In this document: positions 22,279 through 34,200 of the stretch, one piece after another
Numbering within the stretch: the stretch's first letter is position 1
How the letters are laid out: every line of letters begins with the position of its first letter
Assembly (NCBI GenBank): GCA_030867875.1
Contig: JAOWCC010000019.1
Location: 105,201,006 to 105,265,005, forward strand
DNA length: 64,000 nt
Direction: 5' to 3'
Source: Actinernus sp. WN-2022
Taxonomy: Eukaryota > Cnidaria > Anthozoa > Actiniaria > Actinernidae
Made by a program: the position numbers and the translations under genes
The notes under the pieces: model-generated
The model's database searches: none
Told to the model about the DNA's origin: nothing
Seen by the model: the letters and a program-made list of their open reading frames with translations, nothing else

Positions 22279-25200
22279 GTGAAGTGATAGACTTATCAGG
22301 GTCGTATCCAGGCCAAAACATTAAGCGAGTTCAGGCCGAAGTCGCGATTAGCGAGTGACACCAGAGGTTCTTCTCGCCTTCGGCGCTCATATGTCGTCCG
22401 TGAACTGAGCGAGAAAAACCTCTGGCACCCAGGCAGAATATACTGCAAGGGATATGGGACAGAAACAGAAAACGTATACATATCGTAGATCGCTTGCGCA
22501 ACTAAACCGTACATTCTACCGATTAAACGTTCTGTTCATTGTTTGCGTAATTTGGTAATACTTTTCAGAATGGCTTCGGTATATTGTGTTTTCGCTACGT
22601 CATGCATGATTTAACAATTGGTAAAAATTCCTGCCCAACCCATGAAAATAGACTGGCCCGTGTTCTATTTAGAGGCGCTCTGAGTTTTCATGACGATGTA
22701 GTAATTATGTTTTTACATGCTCATAGGAACCAATTATCAAGCTTGTCCAAGCACGGTAGTTGTAAGGGATGAAATAGGCACAATTTTCAGCCCTGGCTAT
22801 CCAAGTGAATACCCCACAAACGCTTACTGCCGATGGAGAATTGATGCCCCTCGCAATCACCACATCAAGCTTCACTTCACAGTATTTAGCCTCGAACAGT
22901 CTTCCGCCTGCAGATATGACTATCTTAAGTTGGAGAATCCGCCTACCTTGTTGGGGAAGTACTGTGGGAAGTCGATACCTTCTCTAGTCTTCTCTCCAAC
23001 CAATAGCTTGCTACTGACGTTTTATTCCGATGTATCGATTGGATCTAATGGGTTTGTCGTGAAATACACCTACGAGAAGGGAAAGCGTAAGGATATATAA
23101 TTTCATGCAAAAAATAACGTGAATCTATCAGAAAGCAATCGTGGCTCGGTGGTGAGAGCGCTCACCTTTCACCGCTGTGGCCTGGGTTCGAATCCAGAAC
23201 GCGGAGTCACGTGTGAATTGAATTTGTTGTTGGTTCTCTCCCTTGCCTCGAGAGTTTTTCTCCGGGTTCTCCCTAGCTCCGTAAAAACCAATATTTCAAA
23301 ATTCCAATTCGATGTGCACGTGCACGTTTGACTGAACGTGCTTTATACCTGAAGCTCCTAAGTGTCATATGGGTAAATAAACTATTCACATTTCATTTAC
23401 ATTTACACTATTAATAACTCATGAACAAAAAAACAGACGCAATTTACTGACGGTTAAATAGCATAAACCAACCCCGTGCATTTTTGTTTCACTGTTTGCA
23501 GACGAAAGCATACTGTTTGTAAACAGTGCATTTTCTTACTGGTGGTTTTAAAATAGTAGTCAGACTTACACACCCGGCACTCACGGTACCACAAAGACCA
23601 AAAAGTCGGCTGCGTTGCCAGCGTGGTCGCCATGGTGGTGTAGTGGTTAACACACGTTTGATTGTTAATATTAGGGATGGGTTTCATCTCTCTATATACT
23701 TAATATATATTTAAGTATATAGAGAGTATATAGAGGTTCAACAAGTACTGAACTAAGGTTTAGGTTCCGTAATCATATGTCTCATATTGAAGACTAATAA
23801 GAAGACTTGCGAGGTAGCCATCCATTTTAATAGTCCGACCACACAATCTTTCTGATTTTGAATTTATCAGGGTATCGAACAAATTTTAAATACTTCTAAT
23901 AATCAGGACAAAGTCCTCTTGACTAGGGAGGTTTTCTGGAGTGCTCAATTATGTACACTCAACCCACATGGACTGTCATCGAGTTTGTACTACACTCACA
24001 CCACTCATCTATTGTTGCCCATGTTTTGAGAGTGCATTTTTCTACACGCCACTAGCTTTGATGAACTATGTCAAACACGAATTGTTCGTCTTTCATCAGG
24101 GGTTCCAAATATTGAGAAAACAAATGAAACCCGAGAGGCGTAGCATCGAGGGTTTTATTGTTTTCGAAATATTTGGAATCCCCTGATGAAAGACGAACAA
24201 TTCGTGTTTGGCATGTCTTCTCATGCGAATGCAAAACCGACAATTTACATTTCAAACTTCATTAGCAAGTATTGTTTACCGTTTGACTGTTGTATCTAAT
24301 TATTCAATAGATGGCTTATTATTCTTTTTTGATGGTAGTGATTTCAACTAGCGTACAAGTAGAGTAGTGGACAATAGTTAGTACAAGCAGTCGGAAGGGT
24401 CGTGGTTCGAACTCCGGTGGAGGCAGGCTTTTTCTTTCTATGTCTTTCTTTATTTCTTTACTTCTTCGCTTCTTACTTGTAGTTTATCAGTATGTGATTA
24501 GTTAGTGGTTCATTAATATGATGATTAAGAAATATTGATCACAAGGGTTGGAAATATGATCAAACACTAGTGCGTTTGGAACTGGTGTTTCATTGGATGT
24601 CAAGATGCATCCACATGACGATGCTTCGAACAAGGATTTCACCCGGTATCAAGACCCATGCATGTGACCAAATACAGTTCCTCCATTGGATGACTATCTC
24701 ATGAATTATTAATGAGTTTGAAAAAGCCTATTCTTAAACATGTCACTGTGCATATGGAGACTAAATTAGATTACTATTGTAAGATTCTCTTTAGCATAAG
24801 TCACGGCATATTTTTATGTTTTTATCTTTGTTTCTTTCGCCATATTTTTATCACATGTACAGAGTCTGTTGTATCTATTGTTTGTATTGTATTTTACACT
24901 ATAAATATCTTGGATTTTAGTTTTAGTTTAGTTCCAAGTATTTTTTAAATTTGTACTAAGCATTGAAAAAGGCCGAAGGCCGAAACGTCTGATATTAAAT
25001 TTATGGACCAGTGAGGAGTTCGTCAAGTCATTTCATTTTACTATTTAATCTACTCTTCAAGTGTACAAGCGTCTTGTATCCAGTTGGATCCTCCTAGCTA
25101 GCGACATCATCGTTGGAAAGCCAAGTTTGCTTTATTCATTCATATATATATATATTTATATTTATATCTGCCCTATTGTAGTTCCAGCAAGGATTCAGTT

Positions 25201-28200
25201 CATAACATCAAACCAAATAACAATTATGGGCAGCAACGTAACGCTACGGTGCTCAGCAGAAGGTGTTCCGGCCCCTTGGGTTACGTGGTACAAGGGGAAC
25301 GAAGAGCTACGAAATCAAACAAGTACCTCCGTATATAGCATCTATAACGTAACTCGCCAAGACTCGGGAGAATACAGATGTGCCATCTGGAATTCAGTTG
25401 GCAGGGAAAGCAGGACAATAAACATATCCGTCGTGGGTAAGTGTGGTAGTGACAGGAGACGGAGATACTTAATGTTATCCTATAAATATTATATTTCAGC
25501 CAATAAGAGCTCAGCTTTACTATGAAATACAGGGCGCCGGTATTTCATGGTTTTTCTATGAAATACAGAGCGGTATTTCATGGCTAGGTCAAGGCCAATC
25601 AAAATGCAGGAAATTTCGCGCCATTTCTTTATCAGCCAATAAGAATTCACCATTTTGAATACATAATTAGTCTGCAGACGTGCGCGGCGCTACTCGAAAT
25701 TTGTGTTTTCCGGCAAGAAAATTTGCAGTCTATCGTCCGGTAAGTTACTTTGTTTTCGTGATAAATTGTTTTATAAATTTGTTATTTATAGGATAATATG
25801 GTTATTTCATGGTTTTCTATGGAATACGGGCGAATATTTCACGAGAAATTTGTATTATTTAGTATAAAACGAGCCTTTCAGTAAGTACGATATTGAAAAA
25901 CGGTTGGCAGGGAAAGCGAGAACGTGTCCATCGTCGGTAAGTGTGGTGGTACCAGGTTACAGAGCTGCTTAAGTGCTGCGCAGTGAGCGAAGCGATCGGA
26001 GCAGCAATTAATAATTTGGACAAAATCTTGCAACTTTTCATTGTGTTAATTCGCTGTTTCGACCACAATCCCTTGCTGCATGGCCAACTACAATGCGCCC
26101 CTCCCCACTGGAGATTTGTTTTGATAGACTGGCTGAGGGTGTTCACGACAACAATCGTGTCCATATTGGGTTAGTACGGTGATGACAAGAGACAGAGCTA
26201 CTTAATAGTAAGATATTAAAAACAGTTGGCAGGGAAAGCACGACAATAAACGTGTCCGTCGCGGTTTATAAATTATTTGATTAAGTACCTTAAAGTGCCA
26301 CTACGACGAAAAATTACCATTTGCCACGTTTTCAGCGTCAATAGGTCATTCAGTGTTATATCCAAAATAGTAAAGAATATTCCCAAATGGGCATGTTTAA
26401 CCACAAATTTGTAGGAGAGTTTACTGGAAGCCGTGCTCATTATTCAGCGGAAGTGATGTCATACACTTAACACGACAACCTCGTGGCGCGAAATAGTGTG
26501 CATAAAAATGTAGCCAACCTTGGAAAGATAAATATAACTTCCTTCTTGTGTGCGTGAAGACGGTTTTAGTATAAATATGCCTCCAAGGCGTTGTGTTGTT
26601 TAATAATAATAATAATAGGCTATATAGCGCCATATACCACAGTCTCATGGCGCTTTCCATTTTACTGACATATCCCGTCAGTGAATTTTTCGGACTGCTA
26701 TTATGGCGCGCGTAGGCGAGCGTTGAGTGTATGACATCACTTTGACATCACTTCCGCTGAAAAACCTTTGTATAAAGCTGAACAAAAGGTTACGGTCTCC
26801 AGTAATGGCGGACGTTTAGATTCAATATTCGGAGTTCCTGTCGTCGTATCGAAAAACGATTTGAACTGGTAATAATATATAAACTCTACTTTACGAATAT
26901 GCAAAAATATGCAAAAACATTGATATGTCAAAAAGTTGATCGTTATATACGTATAACAGCAAAACCGTCGATATTGCTGAAAAGAGCACCTCGAAGTTAG
27001 TCAAAATCCCAAATTTGAGAGTTATTTCTTGAATAGGAGCAATGTTATAGGCCCGCAATATAGGGGCACTTTAAAACCATGATAAACCAGTGAGCCTGGT
27101 TACAAAGCATGTCGAATGATTGCTCTGTGCACGTAACACTGAAATCGGTTGTAAAGCATCGCTTTATGACAGGTGAAAAGTCAGCATTTACTATTCTGTT
27201 ATTATTAACAAATAAAGAAGCCTTAGCCATGTTTTATACTATCATGAAATACGATGGGCATTTGAGAACATGAGAGAAATGTTAAAGCACAAGTCGAAGG
27301 CGCGTGCTTTCAACATTTCTCGAGTTTTCTCAAATGACCACAGTATTTTATGATAGTATAAAACATGGATTTAAAGCTTCTTTATCTGTTTTATAATATA
27401 GATTTACACGCGCGATGAAAGTAAACCGCCAGTTGAAAACAATAAAACACGGCAAACCATGTTATATACTCTGATAAAACATGACTTTTTAGCCAATCAG
27501 AGCGCGCGTACTATCGTATCTATATTATAATTTTAAATACTGGAGCGATAAGGAATTGGATCCATGACCTTCAACACGCCAGATTGGTAACTTAAACCAT
27601 TAGTGAAGTTACCGCTCTTTCCGCTCTGTGTTCACAGATTGTCCAAGTCCGTGTAGCTGTGTTTCAGATCACGGTGAAGTCAAGGTCTCCTGTAGTGAGC
27701 GTAATCTAACAAGAATACCAAAGGGCATCCCTCTCAGTGCTACAGAAATGTATGTTAAAGCTCTCTTTCAGATAAGCCACACACAATAACATCGCAGGGG
27801 GAGTAGCCTATGTAGAGACGCAAATGGAGACGGGTGGTAGACAGAGATGGGAAAAGAGAAGGGGGAAGGAGAGCTTCCTTTTTTCCTACCAGTCTCTCCC
27901 ACCCTCCTCCCATTGCACCGCTACTCAGGCAACGGGGGAGGAGGGAGGGAGCACACAACACATTTTGGGATTTACTGTTAGCAGCTTAGATCTTTACCTC
28001 AAGGAACTAGCGTCAGTGAACCGCGCTAGAACAAGGAACACAGTCGATCGGCGTATATATAAGTCATTTGATAGAATGACATGCGCAAATCCAGTTTCTT
28101 TATTTTATTTCTTTTTTCGATGTGATAGCTCGAGAGAATGTAGGTGGTTCACGAGTGGAGGGAGGAAGAATGATACACGAGGAATAAACTAATAAATAGT

Positions 28201-31200
28201 TTTTGATAGTTTACATCAGTTAAAGCAAGTATTTTTTTCATTACAGAGATCTTACGCACAGTCAAATAAAAGTACTGCACATCACCAACTTGAAAGGACT
28301 GGAAAGAACCGCTCGACTGTGAGTATACTTGACCGTGACTCCTTTTACGTCAGAATATTGAGAAAATACTTAGGATAAATCTACACATCATTAAGCAAGT
28401 GAGTATTTTACATTTGAAATAAATTGTTGAGCTTTCGAATGAATTATATTTCTACTTCAGCCAAACTTCAAACAGCGTAGTCTATTTCACGTGCAAACAG
28501 CGTTTCTACTGTGTTTTTTTTTGTGACGTTAGCGATGTTTTCTCGAGAAAGTACTTTATAAACATCCAGATCTACTAAGTAGCCAAATGGTAGAGGAAAA
28601 GCGGGTATTTCGCAGTCTAAAGTGGATTTTTAAGCCTTAGAAGAGAGATAACGAACGCAGCTAAGCCGGATCGAAAGTTTTCGAGTTTGTTGGACCAATC
28701 AAATCGCTGAACGGGGGTATTAGACACCTAAATGAGTGACCCATCCCCTGATATAAAACTGAAAACCCCAACCCAAAATTACCTGTAGCAAGAAGAACTA
28801 ACAAATATAAATAAAGGTCATTCTTGATATATCGGCTACCCAGGCCGAGCCAGCATAGATGCCAATGCGAGGCTCAGACACGAACCACGAACCAGAAGCC
28901 TCACAAAGTTCGGCGTTTTGCGTCGCTCGTGAGGTAAATACCATAGCACAAAGCAAACTCGCGTGCTGATTGGCTGACAAAGCGTTGACTATGTGGTATT
29001 CGATTCAGTGGGTTCAACGATCTACAGGAAGCCCGCGTGTAAATATTTTTGTTTATTTTTCATATCGCGAACAGAGACAAAATCCGTTCAACACCAGGAT
29101 GTCCACAAAGTTAACAGTAGTCAAAAGAATGAAATTGCTCTTTCTTCTTTTCCAATTTTGATGGCATATTAGACTTTTTGGAGTGATCGATCAAAAGAAT
29201 CGACGAAAAAACAACAGCAAAAAAAATTGTGAATTAAATGGAAAAGCTAGAGCTTATTGGATTTGCTGAAATAATTATATTTTTTGCAGTATTGACATAC
29301 ATATAGAAGCTGAAATGAACACCTCTTCAAATCGCTTCGTGGTTCGTGTGATATCGGTTTTTCGCGTGAAATTTAACATACAATTCCCTCGTCTAACAAT
29401 ATATTCGACGAATTCTATAGCTGATGTCGCATACTGAGACGTTTTATTATTATTCCCAGGTACTTGACAAGCAATAACATTTCCTATATTCAGGTTGGAT
29501 CATTCAGAGACATGAGTTTACTGATAGAACTGTAAGTAGCCTTACACAATTTAACATCAGTTTACTGACAGAATCCTATTCGTCTGTGAATGGATCATTC
29601 AGAGACAGGAATTTACTGACAGAACTGTAAGTATAACTTTACATAATTATCCTCTTCCTCTGTGAATGGATCATTCAGAGACATGATTTTACTGACAGAA
29701 CTGTAAGTAGCCTTACGTACTTCTTTGAAAATATATTAACTTCTCGTTAAAACCTGTTTTAAGAATACTTTAACACGGCCTTGTAACAACATGTTGATAC
29801 TACAATATACAGTTATTTCAGAATTGACTTCTTCGTTAAACCATAATCACCATTCTATTTCAGATTTCTCGGTGACAACAATATTCCAAGTCTAGAAGAA
29901 GGAACATTTGATGGACTTACAAGCCTTGAAGTGTTGTGAGTATGTTTGTAATGACGATTACTGAAGGACTACTGAGTGCGGTCAGTATAATCTGTAGACT
30001 GCAGATTGCAGACTGCGTATAAAATGCAGACTGCAGACTGCAGACTCGGTATAAAATGCAGACTCGGTATAAAATGCAGACTGGGAAAATATATAAAAAA
30101 ACTTACCTGAAGACTGTTCTTCATTGGGCTCTGTATGCAATTTCAGCGAGTTCTGTTGAAATTTTACCCCTCGACCTCGATCTCCACCTAAGCCGGTCTA
30201 GAATAGACCACACCGCAACTAAACCTAAAATAATAGCACAACAGTATCTATTCCAAGAACCTCACGCCATTTAATTGAAATATCTCCCATTTCTGGAGCC
30301 TAAATCGAGCAATTTACGCTTGACGACGCTAGTTCCCAAAGTTCACGATCTCAGAACTTTTACATATATACCTTATTTTGAAACCGCTGCTCAAGCGAAT
30401 CGGCTCTATGGTAAAGCGGTTTAGAGCGCGCGCTTTTGATTCCAATGATCGGAGTTCGATTCCCACACCGTTTTATTTAATCTTTTCCTGTCTTTTAAGC
30501 TATTAGAGCGCCTTCTACACTAAAAAACATTGTTGTGTATTGGCTCTCCTCCAACACGGACATGATGAGAAAGAAATTATATCACAGGTGAGTGAGGTGA
30601 CCCAATTGCTCTGTAAGTGGCAATATTTACTAGCATTTGAATGGGATTTTTTTAGAACTAATATTGAATAAAATGCGACAATACTTACAGCATGTGTTTA
30701 TTTGTCCATGCCGCTGCGTGTGGTTGTAATTTCAGCGAGTTTTGACCCCAGAAGTTCTGTACACTGGTGTTATACCAGGGTCGTATTAAACGAGGTATAT
30801 TTTTTCTCTAGTAGTCTCTAATTTTTACCCAGAACTTTGATCTCTGATCCCAATTTTCCAGTAATTTGTGATCCGTGATCCAGCCAAAAATAAATTGATC
30901 TCGATCCCATAACTGATATACGTTGATCCCGATCCCATGCCCTGTGATCCAGATCTCGGGTCTGTGATCCCACAGTGAATCGCTCTCTAACTCCCGGGTG
31001 GGGGACCTCCCATATAAAATGGGCGGGGATGCTTGTCGGAAAATTGTAATTGAACCCCTAAAAGAGACCAATCTGGGCATGGCCTAACCTTTGTTTGACC
31101 CCTATAAAAAGATACCTTTCTAAAACATACAGACAAATTCCAGCCCTCGCTCTAGTGGCGTCACATGCAAGCGATAGTCGTTTTTTTTTATTTCTCCGGC

Positions 31201-34200
31201 GCATGCAGCCCTAAACGATACCTTTATGGCTAAAAATATTGGCGTTCCATCCTTAACACCCAAAGTGATACCAAATTCCGTAATTTTAACCCCTAAAAGA
31301 TACGAGCATCCCCGCCCATTTTATATGGGAGGTCCCCCACCCGGGAGTTAGAGAGCGATTCACTGTGGGATCACAGACCCGAGATCGGGATCACAGGGCA
31401 TGGGATCGGGATCAACGTATATCAGTTATGGGATCGGGATCAATATATCAGAATATGAACGGCCTCATTTATTTTTGGCTGGATCACGGATCACAAATTA
31501 CTGGAAAATTGGGATCAGAGTTCAAAGAAGGGACCATTAGAGAAAAAATATACCTCGTTATACGACCCTGGTATAACACCAGTGTACAGAACTGCTGGGG
31601 TCAAAATTCGCTGAAATTACAAAGACAGACAGACAGACAATCTTTATTTATCCACGGTATAAAAACATCAGTTGTACACGAAAGGTGTACCATTGCAATA
31701 GTAAAATATGTACATTAAAAATTAAAAATGTAATAATGCATTAAAACTGTTTTACATGTTTGCCGTGTGGGCTTCCGATTTAGCACACAGGGTATCACAC
31801 ACCTTTTGAAGTGCTTTATATGTTTAGACACTCTTAGGTCATGTGGGAGATTATTCCATAAGAATGCCCCACTGTAGCCGAAGCTACGTTTTAGGTAGTT
31901 AGTCCTCGGTTTAGGTATAAATAATTTACTTTCAGAATCTCTTAGATCATAGTTACTATGATCTAAGAGTTTTAACCTGGGGTGAGCTTATGCATGGTTT
32001 TGTACATCACCATTGCTTTTTGTTTTTTTTCGATGTGTAGATACGTTGTCCCAGCCAAGCATATCAATCAGTAGACTTGAACTCGTGTCATAGCTTGATC
32101 GAGTAATTACTCTGGCTGCCCGGTTTTGCAGTTTTTGCAGTTTATCATTTAACTGTTGACTTAAGCCATCCCAAACTGAGCCACAGTAAACAAAATGCGG
32201 CTCAATCAGGGCTTTATATATTTTTACTGCAGTATCTCTGCATATGAAAGGCCTTGCACGCTTAAGTGCGCCAATGCCAGAGGAGATCTTTTTTGATATT
32301 TCGTCTATATGCTTCCGTCAGGACAATGTATCATCTATATAAACCCCCAGAGATTTGGTGTAGTTCACTTTTTTTATTTCTTTACCCTCTATACGAACGT
32401 CGATGGTACAGTCGCTTTGAGTTTGTAGTTTCTGGCGAGACCCAATAACCATAAACTCAGTTTTAGCGATGTTGAGACTTAGCTTATTTGCTTTGAGCCA
32501 GATATTTACATTTTTTAGTTCCGCGTTGATTTTTGTTTCAAGATCTCTCTGGCTTGAGGCGGCAAAACTAATATTAGTATCATCGGCGTACATTATTGGT
32601 AATCCCTCGTTTAGGCAGTTTTGCAGGTCATTAATATAAATCAAAAAGAGTAATGGTCCAATTATCGAACTGCGGGACTCCACAAGTTATCGGGCTTTCA
32701 CTAGACATGTGGCCGTTCACATTACATTTTTGACTTCTATTTGATAGATAAGAGTCAAACCATGCCAGGGCAATTCAGTCAATTCCATATTTCGCTAGTT
32801 TTTGCATTTTAATTTGGTGATTAAGAGTGTCAAAGGCCTTTTTTAAATCGATAAATATTACACAATTAAGGAAACCTTTGTCAATATTTACACACCAATT
32901 ATTAGTGGCTTCAAGCAGAGCAGTGAGAGTGCTGTGGAGTGACCGGAAGCCTGACTGGCAATTCGTTAGTAGGTTGTTGTTGTTAAGATATTTGTATAAT
33001 TGGTCATAGATAATTTTTTCGAATATTTTAGCAACAATTGGTATCACGGATATCGGTCGGTAGTTGTTAAGATCTGATTTAGTACCTTTCTTAAAAATGG
33101 GTGATACCCTAGCCAGCTTCCAGTCAGTATAGGAAAGATTCCAGATACTATCGATTCATTAAAAATACACGTCAAAGACGGTGCGACAATGTCAGCGGCT
33201 ATTTTTAGAAGTTTACATGGAATTTTATCCAGACCCGTTGCTTTCCTACCGTTTATTTTGTTTAATAGTTTGCGGACTTTGTGAATTTCGATTTGTTGGA
33301 AAGAGAATGACCTAACAGTGGTTTTTAGATAGGTAAGAGGGTCAACGTCTATTCCAGGGATCTCGCGCGCTAGGTCCTCGCCAATGTGGGTGAAATGCCG
33401 GTTAAAAACCTCAGCAATGTCAGCAGAAGAACTGAGAGTTTGGTCTCCTATTTTGATTTCAGAGACATTGGTTGATTTGCTTTGTCGACTTTGCAGGTCA
33501 TTAATTAATTTCCAAGTTTTTCTTGGGTCATTTTTATTGGCTTCAAGATTGTTAGTGAAATATTTGCGTTTTTCTTGCTTAATGGAGTTGTTGGCGTCAT
33601 TTCGAGCTACTTTATACTGTTCCCAAATCGTATGGTCGTTTGTTGACGCTAGTTTTCTTTTTAAAAAGTCCCTTTTGTGCATTTTTCTTATTAATTCATT
33701 TGTAATCCACGGGGATTTTTTGTTTCGGATTCTTTTTGTCCTAAGTGGCGCATGTTTATCAATAACACTCATTAGAGCGTGTTTCCATACACGCCACATT
33801 TCATTTGGGTTATTGTATTAAGTAGAAACGATATTCCATTCTTTTTGCTTTAGATCGAGTAGAAAATTATATTTGTTAAAATGCTTAAGCTGCCTCGCCT
33901 GAATGGTCTTATGAACACCAGAGCGTACATAACTGATTTTATGAGTTAGATAGATGAGGGAGTGATCGCTGATACCAAGTTGGAGAACACCCGAATTTGA
34001 GACCTTTTCCGGAAAGTTTGTTAAACATAGGTCTAACATCCGAGAAAAAATTAAAGGATTGAAGACGAACAAATCAACAGGTCCAGACAAAATACCAACT
34101 AAACTCCTAAAGTTAGCGGGCGACGCGATAGTCCCCCCTTTAGCCAGCCTGTATCGTTATAGCATGCAGCACGGAATTGTGTTCAACAGTTGGAAAACGG

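Noticed and set aside
25903..26268. Additional Ig exons
   Set aside because: Only the 3' ends are present, with no acceptor and no open Ig core.
30401..30470. Functional tRNA gene
   Set aside because: A and B boxes are good but acceptor and T stems do not pair well, and the sequence is part of a repeat arm. The same holds for 23140, 24358, 42665, 51930 and 62660, which are SINE heads.
31365..31718. 117-codon ORF
   Set aside because: Derived from GATCCC/GGGATC repeats of a foldback element arm plus the LINE-C tail.
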